Shown piece by piece: positions 7,704 through 15,454 of a stretch of 40,103 nucleotides of DNA (positions are counted from its first letter, which is position 1; each line of letters starts with the position of its first letter). The position numbers and the translations under genes were made by a program. This DNA is from DATGMP01 sp035293565 (GTDB lineage Bacteria; Pseudomonadota; Alphaproteobacteria; BOG-932; Roseiterribacteraceae). The DNA is taken from assembly GCA_035293565.1 (NCBI GenBank), contig DATGMP010000052.1:1-40103 (forward strand). The letters run 5' to 3'. The notes under the pieces were generated by a model. The model was not told the DNA's origin. It was given only the letters and a program-made list of their open reading frames with translations, and did not search any database.

Positions 7704-8464
7704 GAAACATTTCAGTTCGAAGCGCCAAAGCTGCCGGCCGAAGCCGAAATTGCACGCAAACGGATTCGCGATTTCCTCGAGGCGGAACACGAAACGAGCG
7801 GGTTCGCCGCTCATCGCTCCTCGTGGAGCTCGTTCGACGCTGATTTCAGCCGGCGCGCGGGCGCCTCCGGCTTCATCGGGATCACCTGGCCCAGGAATAT
7901 GGTGGACGGGGGCAATCCGGACTGGTCCGCTTCGTCGTCACGGCTGAAATGCTGGCGGCGGGGGCGCCCTGCTTCGCGCACTGGATCGCCGACCGCCAAT
8001 CCGGCCCGCAAATCCTCGCGCATGGGAGCGAGCGCGCGAAGCACTCCATCCTTCCTCGAATCTGCCGAGGCGAATGTTTCTTCGGAATCGGGATGAGCGA
8101 GCCCGAGTCCGGCTCCGATCTGGCGGCCGTCCGGACGCGCGCGGAGCGCCGGGATGGCGGATGGGCCATCAACGGCAGCAAGATTTGGACGTCGAACGCA
8201 CATCATGCCCATTACCTGATCGCGCTCGTGAGAACCGGCGAGGCCGGGGAAGATCGGCACGGCGGCCTCACGCAATTCATTGTCGACATGTCGTCCCCCG
8301 GAATACGAGTCAGACCGATCCATAATCTGGCCGGCGGGCATGAATTCAATGAGGTCTTCTTCGAGGACGTCTTCGTCCCCGACGACATGATGGTCGGCGC
8401 TGAAGGGGAAGGCTGGGCGATGGTCACGAGAGAGCTCGCATTCGAGCGCTCGGGACCCGATCAT
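7701..8464 (+). pseudogene. Acyl-CoA dehydrogenase, frameshifted and truncated
   Basis: The N-terminal part starts at ATG 7701 (METFQFEAPKLPAEAEIARK) and runs to about 7916 (GFIGITWPRNMVDGG). The protein then continues in a different frame: LVRFVVTAEMLAAGAPCFAHWIADRQSGP, the FAD/substrate signature GIGMSEPESGSDLAAVRTRA, and on to ELAFERSGPD. After about 8464 the C-terminal helical domain with the catalytic base is missing. A short open frame follows (DEFGNETFWQERLG, ending at 8568) that I cannot assign. The gene would have oxidised an acyl-CoA to an enoyl-CoA, the step before the hydratase downstream. It is almost certainly inactive. Confidence 0.75.
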
Positions 8465-8588
8465 GGCGGGACGAATTCGGCAATGAGACCTTCTGGCAGG
8501 AACGCCTCGGACGCGCTGTCTGCGAAGCAGGCGGCGACGCCGTATGGCGGAGGATTTCAGGAGCCTGAGCGAGAACGGAGGCGCTTCG

Positions 8589-9380
8589 ATGACCGAACTA
8601 TCCACCTGCGCGAATCTGAAATTTTCGATCGCCGATGGCGTCGGTCGCATCGTGCTCGACAGGCAGGAGCGGATGAACGCCTTCACCTTTGAGATGATCG
8701 ACGCGTGGGCGGCTGCGCTCCGCCATTGCCGAGCGGATGATGCTGTCAAGGTGATTACAGTCACTGGGGCAGGCTCCGCCTTCTGCAGCGGCGGCGACAT
8801 CGTGGAGATGACGGAACGGCTGGGCCAAACCCCTGAGCAGCGCAAAAGCGAGACTTTCGAACGCGTGCAGCGAATCCCGCTAGCCCTCGAGGATCTCGAC
8901 AAGCCGGTCATCGCGATCGTGAACGGCGTCGCGACCGGGGCCGGCATGGATCTCGCGTTGATGTGCGACATACGCTACGCCGCTCAAAGCGCGCGGTTCG
9001 CCGAGACCTATGTCAAGGTCGGGTTGGTGCCGGGGGCGGGCGGCGCGCACTTCCTTCCGAGATTGGTCGGCGCGTCGAAAGCGCTGGAGCTGTTCCTCAC
9101 CGCCGAGTTCATCGATGCAGATGAAGCGCTTCGATTGGGACTGGTCAACAAGGTTTTCCCCGATGCGTCCCTGGCCGAGGATACGGCGAAGGTCATACCC
9201 AAAATGACGGCCGGGCCGACATTCGCTGTGAGGGCGATGAAACGAGCCATTTATCAAGGCATGCGCAACGATCTCCGGACGAGCCTCGACCTGATCTCGT
9301 CCCACTATGCCGTCGCGACCGCTTGCGCCGATCATCGCGAGGCAGTCGGACGGTTCGTCGCGAAGCGGAAGATCAGCTGA
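8589..9380 (+). CDS. Enoyl-CoA hydratase/isomerase-family (crotonase) protein
   Basis: 263 residues with the full crotonase fold. The oxyanion-hole segments are FCSGGDIVEM (about 65-74) and VNGVATGAGMDLALMCD (111-127), with LVPGAGGAHFLPRLVG behind. By hand alignment to classical hydratase, the two catalytic glutamates fall at Asp121 (GAGMD instead of GGGCE) and Tyr141 (FAETY instead of FGQPE). It may therefore be an isomerase, hydrolase or lyase rather than a plain hydratase. The start was set at ATG 8589 because GGAGG lies 7 bases upstream; an ATG at 8544 lacks a site and adds non-family sequence. It lies after the broken acyl-CoA dehydrogenase. Confidence 0.88.
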   Translation: MTELSTCANLKFSIADGVGRIVLDRQERMNAFTFEMIDAWAAALRHCRADDAVKVITVTGAGSAFCSGGDIVEMTERLGQTPEQRKSETFERVQRIPLALEDLDKPVIAIVNGVATGAGMDLALMCDIRYAAQSARFAETYVKVGLVPGAGGAHFLPRLVGASKALELFLTAEFIDADEALRLGLVNKVFPDASLAEDTAKVIPKMTAGPTFAVRAMKRAIYQGMRNDLRTSLDLISSHYAVATACADHREAVGRFVAKRKIS

Positions 9381-9636
9381 TCGGGAGGCTTCAATGCCGA
9401 TGCGAGGACTAGCGAACGACGCGCTCCAACATCTGGCGCCATTCGAGATGAACTGATCTGCATCGCTGCGCCCCCATCCTTCGATCCCACTGCCTGTCTC
9501 AAGTATCGCTAGACGGCACTCTGGGCATCAGGTGTGGGCTTTGCGGCATCCGTACTGGCAATGGACGAGCCCCTGCCTCAAAACAAAGGGACACGGCGAT
9601 CAGATTCAATCTAGATGCCGTTACGGAGGATTGCTT
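9381..9636. other. Intergenic region
   Basis: It begins with a ribosome-site-like GGGAGG and a 20-codon open frame (9394-9456), probably the stub of a lost gene. A small palindrome AGATTCAATCT lies at 9602-9612, about 25 bp before the next start. I see no terminator. Confidence 0.4.
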
Positions 9637-10704
9637 ATGTCCGAAGATCTCGCGTCCGTGCTGAAACCCATTTCCCCGCCTCGTGTCCTGGAGGACGTCT
9701 ATACGGCCGAGCAGCATTCGCGAATGCTGAGCGTGGTGCGCCGAGAAGGACCTTGGAAGCTGATCCTCGCCCAGCATTTCGCTTCGGCGGAAGAGGTGCT
9801 CGCCACAGTCTCTGGAAGCCTTCCGGAAGGCGTCACCCCGACGTTCGACATGTTCCTGTCGCCCGTGTTCCGCGGCTATTGCGCTAAGAACGGGACCGCG
9901 CTCTACCCGGAGCTCGAGGACGTGTTCTACAATTCGCTGTTTATCGAGCATGCGCGGTCGTACTGGAATGCGGCCTACGCTCGACCAGAGTCGATGCTCT
10001 TCAACATCCAAGGTCCGTGCGAAAGCGGCGACCCGGCGCATCTCGACGCTGTTTCCTTCCGCGGCGTCACCATGAAGAACACACCTATCTGGCTCATGAA
10101 CATCATGGGCAAGTCCGGCCTTTTCCGCCCGTGGCTGCTGAAGAAAGCGCAGGTCATCACCTGGTTCTATCGCGGCAAGATCGGCGGGGGGTTCACCTAC
10201 TGGCCCGAAGGCCCGCGCGCGGCGCCCAAACGCTTGCCCGCGCCGATGTGGAATCGGGGCGTCGTGGTGCAGAACGAGATGATGTATCACCGGGCCGAAT
10301 CGAATGGTCCGATCGAGATGCGGCGGCCTACAGGGCTAGCCTTCGAATCGCTATTCGGAGCCGATCCTGACGTATCGGATGGTTGGAGGATTCTCACCGG
10401 CGGCGAGACCATTCAGCGCGTGCCGGCCGCGGAGATGCGGTTCCTCGTCCATTGGAGCGCGGAAGTCTATGCGGACCTGAAAGAGCTGAGCCTCGTCATG
10501 GACCAGACTGATGATCTGACCCTACAGCGGATCTTCGATATCTTCGAGCGGGACCTAAAGGCGCGCGGAATGAGATTCGTGCTGCCTGCCGATCCGCTTC
10601 ACGATCGCGATTTCATCAAGACGTTGACCGGGGCCTACGATATCGGGACTCCGACAACCTATCCGGCCGAAGCGCCGGGCCCTCAGCGGGCCATGGCGGC
10701 CTAA
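9637..10704 (+). CDS. Conserved hypothetical protein, possible non-haem iron oxygenase-like fold
   Basis: 355 residues, soluble, with no signal peptide. I do not recognise a named family. The start is ATG 9637 with ACGGAGG eight bases upstream. The middle contains GDPAHLDAVSFRG (an H-x-D pair) and, about 90 residues on, NEMMYHRAESNGP (a later His), with an aromatic-rich stretch between (FTYWPEG). H-x-D...H is the spacing type seen in Fe(II)/2-oxoglutarate enzymes, but no arginine signature is clear, so this is only a suggestion. Its place between a crotonase and an SDR suggests a catabolic enzyme of the same pathway. Confidence 0.6.
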   Translation: MSEDLASVLKPISPPRVLEDVYTAEQHSRMLSVVRREGPWKLILAQHFASAEEVLATVSGSLPEGVTPTFDMFLSPVFRGYCAKNGTALYPELEDVFYNSLFIEHARSYWNAAYARPESMLFNIQGPCESGDPAHLDAVSFRGVTMKNTPIWLMNIMGKSGLFRPWLLKKAQVITWFYRGKIGGGFTYWPEGPRAAPKRLPAPMWNRGVVVQNEMMYHRAESNGPIEMRRPTGLAFESLFGADPDVSDGWRILTGGETIQRVPAAEMRFLVHWSAEVYADLKELSLVMDQTDDLTLQRIFDIFERDLKARGMRFVLPADPLHDRDFIKTLTGAYDIGTPTTYPAEAPGPQRAMAA

Positions 10705-10789
10705 ATCCGCAACGGGCAATCGCTGAGGCAGCCCTCCCCTTCCGAGCGAGGGCCATCACATTCGACGACTTATCCATGAGGGAGGGATT

Positions 10790-11686
10790 ATGAGCAACGC
10801 TCCGAGACTAGACGGCAAGGTCGCCTTGGTGACAGGTTCGAGCCGAGGCATCGGCCGGGCGATCGCGCAGAGGCTCGCTTCGGCCGGCGCGACCGTCGTG
10901 GTGACCGCGCGCTCGGTCGAGAAGGAGGTGGCGGGAAAGCGCTTCCAGCAAGACCAAGTCGTGTCCGGGACACTGGCGGAGACGATCTCCCTCATCGAGA
11001 AAGCGGGCGGAAAGGCGATCCCGCTCGGAGCCGATTTGGAAAAGGCCGAAGAGCGAGACAGCCTTGTGGAACGCGCCATCGACGCAGCAGGCGGTCTCGA
11101 TATCCTCGTCAATAACGCCGGCTTCGCGGATTATGCCCGCGTCGATCAGATGACAGTCGACACTTTCGAGCGGACGTTCGGCCATTACCTCCGCGCTCCG
11201 TTCATGCTCGCCAAGGCCGCCATCCCGCATATGAAGACCAAGGGTGCCGGGTGGATTGTGAATATCGGATCGGTGACGTCGATGCCGGTGCGCCGTCCCT
11301 TCCTCGAATATCAGCGGCGCGGCGGCGATGTCGTGTACGCCTCGATGAAGGCGGCGCTCAACCGTTTCAGCCAAGGCTTGGCGGCCGAGCTCGTCGACAG
11401 CAACATCGCCGTCAACCTAGTGGGGCCCTCGACCGCCATCCGCACACCAGGAGCCTCGGATCTCATTCCCGCCGGGTATAAGACCGAAGACGTCGAATAT
11501 CTCGCGGAATGCGTCCTGCATATGAGCTACCTGCCAGCGGTCGAGCGGACGGGTTTCCTCGCCTTCTCGATGCACTTCCCGTGGGCCCATAACATCCAGG
11601 TGATGAGCCTCGACGGGCGGACGCCGATGCCAAAGCGCGAGCCTCCGGAATTTTCTCACCCCGCCATTCCGGCCGCCGGCATCTAA
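10790..11686 (+). CDS. Short-chain dehydrogenase/reductase (SDR)
   Basis: 298 residues. The nucleotide-binding TGSSRGIG is at 15-22, NNAG at 108-111, a serine in NIGSVTS (161) and the catalytic YASMK (Tyr183, Lys187). It is a classical SDR that oxidises or reduces an alcohol/ketone with NAD(P). It is slightly longer than usual, with an extra stretch of about 25 residues before and after the cofactor region (EKEVAGKRF..) and a Pro-rich tail. The ribosome site GGGAGGG precedes ATG. It is the last intact gene of the plus-strand catabolic set. Confidence 0.9.
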   Translation: MSNAPRLDGKVALVTGSSRGIGRAIAQRLASAGATVVVTARSVEKEVAGKRFQQDQVVSGTLAETISLIEKAGGKAIPLGADLEKAEERDSLVERAIDAAGGLDILVNNAGFADYARVDQMTVDTFERTFGHYLRAPFMLAKAAIPHMKTKGAGWIVNIGSVTSMPVRRPFLEYQRRGGDVVYASMKAALNRFSQGLAAELVDSNIAVNLVGPSTAIRTPGASDLIPAGYKTEDVEYLAECVLHMSYLPAVERTGFLAFSMHFPWAHNIQVMSLDGRTPMPKREPPEFSHPAIPAAGI

Positions 11687-11695
11687 GCGTCTCCA

Positions 11696-11752
11696 ATGGC
11701 AGGCATGATACGCGCGCTCGTCATCGAGCGGTTCGGCGGCCCGGAAAGCGTT
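11696..11752 (+). pseudogene. Zinc-type alcohol dehydrogenase/quinone oxidoreductase, N-terminal stub
   Basis: ATG at 11696 opens MIRALVIERFGGPESV, the standard first strand and turn of MDR-family quinone oxidoreductases (consensus M.ALVIERFGGPEV). The similarity ends after about 19 codons. It directly follows the SDR stop, so it was probably the next gene of the operon before a deletion joined it to the opposite-strand gene set. Confidence 0.55.
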
Positions 11753-11870
11753 TCTTCGAGACGGGCAACGTTGTCGTTCGGACCCGGATGCAAAGCCCGG
11801 AGCACGCAGCCTCACGGCATTCCAACGATGGACCGCCGGAACGTCGGCTTTTTGGGCATGCGCGTAGCGG

Positions 11871-12737
11871 TCAACTCCCAACGGAGCCGCGACGCGGCAG
11901 GAGGCTTCTGGTTCTTTCCGTCAGCTCAGGCGTCGTGAGGTCGGCCAAGTGCGCCGCTCGATCTTTCGCCATTTGCGCGGTGATTTCGGGGTGCGTCGAG
12001 ACCCAGAAGTTCTTGGCGGCGATGCCATCCAGAATAATCCGTCCTGCCTCGAGCGGCGTAATCCCCTCGCTCGCCAGCATGTCATGCATGAGCTTCCGGT
12101 GATGCGCGACTTCCGGCTTGTCGTCGCGATTGGCGTCTTCAAAGATACGGGTCGCGACCGGGCCGGGCAGAACGCAGGAAATGGAAATGGGATCGCCCAG
12201 TAGGCTCATTTCCAGCCGGAGGCATTCGGTGAAGGACAGCACCGCATGCTTGCTCAGAATGTAAGCCGTTTGAACCGGCATCATTCCGAGCGCCCCGATC
12301 GACGCGACATTGGCGATGTAGGCGGGCTTGCCGCTCGCGAGCATCCGCGGCACGAACGCCCGCACCCCATGGATCACGCCATGAATATTCACATCGAGCG
12401 TTTCCTCCCACCGCTCGGCCGGAATTTCCCAGCTGTATCCGACCGTCTCGATGCCGGCGTTGTTCACCAGCAATCGTACATCGCCGAATTTGTCGTAGGC
12501 GCGCGCCGCAAGCTGATCGAGCTCCCCCGGAATCCGTACGTCGATCCGCTCGGCCATGGCGCTTCCTCCGGCATCACGGATATCCGCCGCGACACGTCGC
12601 GCCCGTTCGATGGCGACGTCCGCGAGCATCACGTGCATCCCTAACGAGGCGGCGTGCCGAGCGATCCCCTCGCCTATTCCGCTTCCCGCACCGGTGACGA
12701 CCGCGGCTCCTTCCGCGAACCCTTGCTTGACGGCCAT
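11871..12737 (-). CDS. Short-chain dehydrogenase/reductase (SDR)
   Basis: 288 residues counted from the ATG that shares its A with the TGA stop of the preceding gene (TGATG), which suggests translational coupling; a GTG one codon upstream is possible. Key residues: TGAGSGIG 15-22, an Asp ending beta-2 (ADV at 39-41, pointing to NAD preference), NNAG 92-95, Ser146, Tyr159, Lys163. The C-terminal section (GITPLEAGRIILDGIAAKNFWVSTHPE) is typical of SDRs found in alicyclic and aromatic catabolic clusters. It is the last gene of the minus-strand run that begins with exported-module copy 1. Confidence 0.9.
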   Translation of the reverse strand: MAVKQGFAEGAAVVTGAGSGIGEGIARHAASLGMHVMLADVAIERARRVAADIRDAGGSAMAERIDVRIPGELDQLAARAYDKFGDVRLLVNNAGIETVGYSWEIPAERWEETLDVNIHGVIHGVRAFVPRMLASGKPAYIANVASIGALGMMPVQTAYILSKHAVLSFTECLRLEMSLLGDPISISCVLPGPVATRIFEDANRDDKPEVAHHRKLMHDMLASEGITPLEAGRIILDGIAAKNFWVSTHPEITAQMAKDRAAHLADLTTPELTERTRSLLPRRGSVGS

Positions 12738-13201
12738 CACTTGACCTTTTCGTAGACCTCGGTGAAGGCCGGCTCGACACAGGTCAGTTTGGTCCCGTTG
12801 TTGCTGTATGTGCAGGTATCGGGACCGCCGCTTATCGTCTTGCCGCCGCGCTCAGCTTCCCACGACACCGTGAAAGAGTTGGAGCCCGTGTTCTTATAGC
12901 TTTCCCGATACCAGTCGTTGCACCATACAAGCTGGTCTCCATATGGACCGTCGAACCAAAAGACATTGATCCGGCCATTTGGCGTATTCTGCACGAGCAA
13001 GCTTTGGCGCGTCTTGCCGTCGTCTTTGTAGACGGTCCAGACGCCGCCGGTGAGGCCGCCTTGGCTCCAGTGGGACTCCTTCACGTTCAGGACCCACTTG
13101 CCCTTCATCGATATGAACTTTTCGTCAGCGTCGCGTGCGTTCGACTGATTCCCAAGCAGCGCGACGCAACCGATCGCCGCCAAAATCCACTTCGATTTCA
13201 T
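12737..13201 (-). CDS. Small exported protein of unknown function
   Basis: 154 residues. The first 22 form a plausible Sec signal peptide (MKSKWILAAIGCVALLGNQSNA). The mature part is rich in Trp, Tyr, Gly and beta-type sequence (GKWVLNVKESHW, TVYKDDGK, INVFWFDGPYGDQLVW) with three cysteines that could form a disulphide. I do not recognise a family; a small beta-barrel or lipocalin-like carrier would fit the composition. The ribosome site AGGAGGAG is strong. It sits between two dehydrogenase genes on the same strand. Confidence 0.7.
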   Translation of the reverse strand: MKSKWILAAIGCVALLGNQSNARDADEKFISMKGKWVLNVKESHWSQGGLTGGVWTVYKDDGKTRQSLLVQNTPNGRINVFWFDGPYGDQLVWCNDWYRESYKNTGSNSFTVSWEAERGGKTISGGPDTCTYSNNGTKLTCVEPAFTEVYEKVK

Positions 13202-13252
13202 TATCCTCTCCTCCTGTTTTGCGAATTGTTCGTAGCAGCAGTCGTCCTCGCG

Positions 13253-14152
13253 TCAGGACATGCGCGGCGTCTCCACGCCGGCGAGCCGGCAGGCGTATTC
13301 CAGCAGCGAAGAAAAGTCCTTTGACGCGAACTCAGTGGCTCTCGCCGCGCCGACGACGGCGTAGGCCGCCGACCCGACCGGCAGTCCGATCCGGTGCTCG
13401 GCCGCAGCCGTCATCGCTAGCCCGAGGTCCTTGAAGGTCAGATCCAATGTGAAGCCAGGCTCTATGTCGCCCTTCAGCACCTTGTTCGCGAAAGCGATCT
13501 GGAACTGTCCGTTATTGGCCGTCGTCCCTGCCGTGACCGCCTTCATGGTCTCGACGTCGAGGCCGAGCTTGGTTCCCAGCACAAGCGATTCGGCGACGAT
13601 CTGGGCCGTGACCAGCAGCATGTAGTTGTTGACGATCTTCATCCGGCTGCCCATTCCGACGGGTCCGCATCGGTAAATCGCGGTCCCCATAGCATTGAGC
13701 AGCGGTTCGATCCGCGCGAAGCTTCGGTCGTCGCCGCCGACCATGAAGAGCGATTCGCCGCGCTCGGCGTGGAGCGCCAGGCGGCCGACCGGACAATCCG
13801 TGAACAGAACGTCTTTCGCCGCGCAAGCGGCGGCGACTCTGTCCGTCCCGCTTGGATCGATCGTGCTCATGTCCATGAGAACAGCCCCGGGCGATAGGAC
13901 ATCCAAGACTCCGTCCCTTCCGAGAACCACTTCCTCAACGTGCCGCGTCGCGGGCAGCATCGTCACGACGATATTTCGGCCGCGCGCCGCCGCGGCGACG
14001 CTCGTCGCCGGATAGGCGCCCAATCCCGCCAGACGCTCGATCTTGCCTGGCTCCACGTCGTAGGCGGTGACGTCGAAACCCATGCGCACAAGATTGGGCG
14101 CCATGGGCATGCCCATGGCGTCCAATCCGATGAAGCCGATCTTCTCGGACAT
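13253..14152 (-). CDS. NAD(P)-binding beta-hydroxyacid dehydrogenase (3-hydroxyisobutyrate dehydrogenase family)
   Basis: 299 residues. The N-terminal Rossmann motif is GFIGLDAMGMPMA (usual GLGxMG; Asp replaces the second Gly). The second family block (TDCPVGRLALHAERGESLFMVGG) is present, and the catalytic lysine region GSRMKIVNNYML gives Lys172 with Asn176. These enzymes oxidise beta-hydroxyacids or reduce the corresponding aldehydes, and some act on other small acids. The length is normal. It lies 21 bp after copy-1 gene D, so it probably belongs to the same transcript. The Asp in the glycine motif may alter cofactor binding. Confidence 0.87.
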   Translation of the reverse strand: MSEKIGFIGLDAMGMPMAPNLVRMGFDVTAYDVEPGKIERLAGLGAYPATSVAAAARGRNIVVTMLPATRHVEEVVLGRDGVLDVLSPGAVLMDMSTIDPSGTDRVAAACAAKDVLFTDCPVGRLALHAERGESLFMVGGDDRSFARIEPLLNAMGTAIYRCGPVGMGSRMKIVNNYMLLVTAQIVAESLVLGTKLGLDVETMKAVTAGTTANNGQFQIAFANKVLKGDIEPGFTLDLTFKDLGLAMTAAAEHRIGLPVGSAAYAVVGAARATEFASKDFSSLLEYACRLAGVETPRMS

Positions 14153-14173
14153 CTGCCTCTTTCCTTCGATCGA

Positions 14174-15454
14174 TTAGGGCGTCGCCACCCGCCAATAGAG
14201 GCCGGGGCCGTACTGATCGAGCGCGGCCCTTTGGACCGGATCATTCACGCGCAGCACATTATAGTCGTCGGCGCTGAGCTCGTCGCCCGGCTTCTTGTCG
14301 CCCGTGAAGGTGTAGAGGGCATACCCCTGATAGGCCCACTGCTTGGACCCGTCGGGCCGCCGCAGGACTGTCCAATAGCCCGAGGGCTGGGTATCGGCAG
14401 GCGCCTTCAAAGGCGGCCAGTTTTTCTCGCATTCGGCGTCGCAGCCGAGCAGCCCGACCGCCATGCCGACTTGCTGTAGCCCTGTGTCGCCGCCGCGCGC
14501 GCTGTGCGATCCATTCGCCGTGTAGCGGAAGCTTTCGCGGACATAAACAGTGTGTCCGTTCGGAGTCGTCCACACCCCGCCGCGCGTCTCGTCAGGGCGA
14601 AGCTTGACCTCGGCCGGAACGAAATACCGCGCGACCATCGCCAGGCGAAAGCGCCGATCGACGCCTTTTCCGTTCGCGTCGCCAAGCCGGACATCGCCGT
14701 TATAGGTATAGAGCGGCTTGCCCTTGTACGTCCATTGCTGGATTCCATCGCGCCGCGTCATCGTCGAGAAGTCGCCGATCGGAAGAGCGGCCTGCGGCCC
14801 CTCGAACGGGACGAAACGGTGCGCACACGGATCGGCCGAGCAGTTGGTCTGGTCGCTATCGGCGTCGCCGCTGAACGCGTAGAGAGCCATGCCGCGATCA
14901 TCGACCAGCACCTGACCCGCTGCCTCGGCCACTTCCGCGATTCCAACTCCCGGCGGCAGCGCTGCGCCGCCGTTCCAGACCGGCTTCGCGACATGCCAGA
15001 CTCCGTCGGCCCCCTCGCCCTTGAGTAGCCCCCAGCCCTTGTCCTTCTTGGATGTGTAGAGCGGCTTGCCGCGATAGGCCCATTGCCGCACGCCATCCCC
15101 TCGAATGACGATCGACCAATCCCCAAAACCCGATGCGCCCGCAGGCGCGACAATCGGCGGCCAGGCATCGGCGCAAGCGCCTTCACAGGAAGATTTCCCC
15201 GGTTGGTCGTCCTTATCGCTCGTGTACGCGGTCGCGCCTTCGGGCCCGCCGAAGCGGAGAGGCGCCCTGCCGCCAAGGTTGAGGATTACGAACGGCATCG
15301 GCTGCTGAAAGACCATGTTCTGCAGCGTTATGCCCGGAGGCGTCGCAAAGGGCGCTTCCGGAAGGCCATCGGAGCCCGATCGGAGGTAAGCGAAGACGGC
15401 GCCTGCGGCGACGAGCACGACCGCCGCCGCTCCAAGCAGAGTTCCGGTTCTCAT
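14174..15454 (-). CDS. Module gene D, copy 1: membrane-anchored secreted-repeat (Lipoprotein_15-like) protein
   Basis: 426 residues. A single N-terminal hydrophobic segment (MRTGTLLGAAAVVLVAAGAVFAYL) is followed by three repeats of the 'secreted repeat of unknown function' type. Each has a Cys pair, a Trp-Pro-Pro-like core, a conserved DGxxQWxYxGxxLY block and an acidic GD turn. The pairs are CEGAC, CSADPC and CDAEC; the cores are AWPPIVAP, HRFVPFEG and NWPPLKAP. The start is ATG overlapping the stop of gene C (TGATG), so translation is probably coupled. The protein should face the periplasm. Its function is unknown in the family; a redox or cofactor-binding partner of the haem-c protein is a guess. 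Confidence 0.8.
   Translation of the reverse strand: MRTGTLLGAAAVVLVAAGAVFAYLRSGSDGLPEAPFATPPGITLQNMVFQQPMPFVILNLGGRAPLRFGGPEGATAYTSDKDDQPGKSSCEGACADAWPPIVAPAGASGFGDWSIVIRGDGVRQWAYRGKPLYTSKKDKGWGLLKGEGADGVWHVAKPVWNGGAALPPGVGIAEVAEAAGQVLVDDRGMALYAFSGDADSDQTNCSADPCAHRFVPFEGPQAALPIGDFSTMTRRDGIQQWTYKGKPLYTYNGDVRLGDANGKGVDRRFRLAMVARYFVPAEVKLRPDETRGGVWTTPNGHTVYVRESFRYTANGSHSARGGDTGLQQVGMAVGLLGCDAECEKNWPPLKAPADTQPSGYWTVLRRPDGSKQWAYQGYALYTFTGDKKPGDELSADDYNVLRVNDPVQRAALDQYGPGLYWRVATP

Noticed and set aside
9394..9456. A 20-codon open frame with a good ribosome site after the crotonase gene
   Set aside because: Too short to judge and without resemblance; more likely the start of a lost gene than a real small protein.
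10731..10753. GCCCTC/GAGGGC inverted repeat before the SDR gene as a terminator
   Set aside because: Six-base arms with an 11-base loop and no T-run; common by chance at this GC content.
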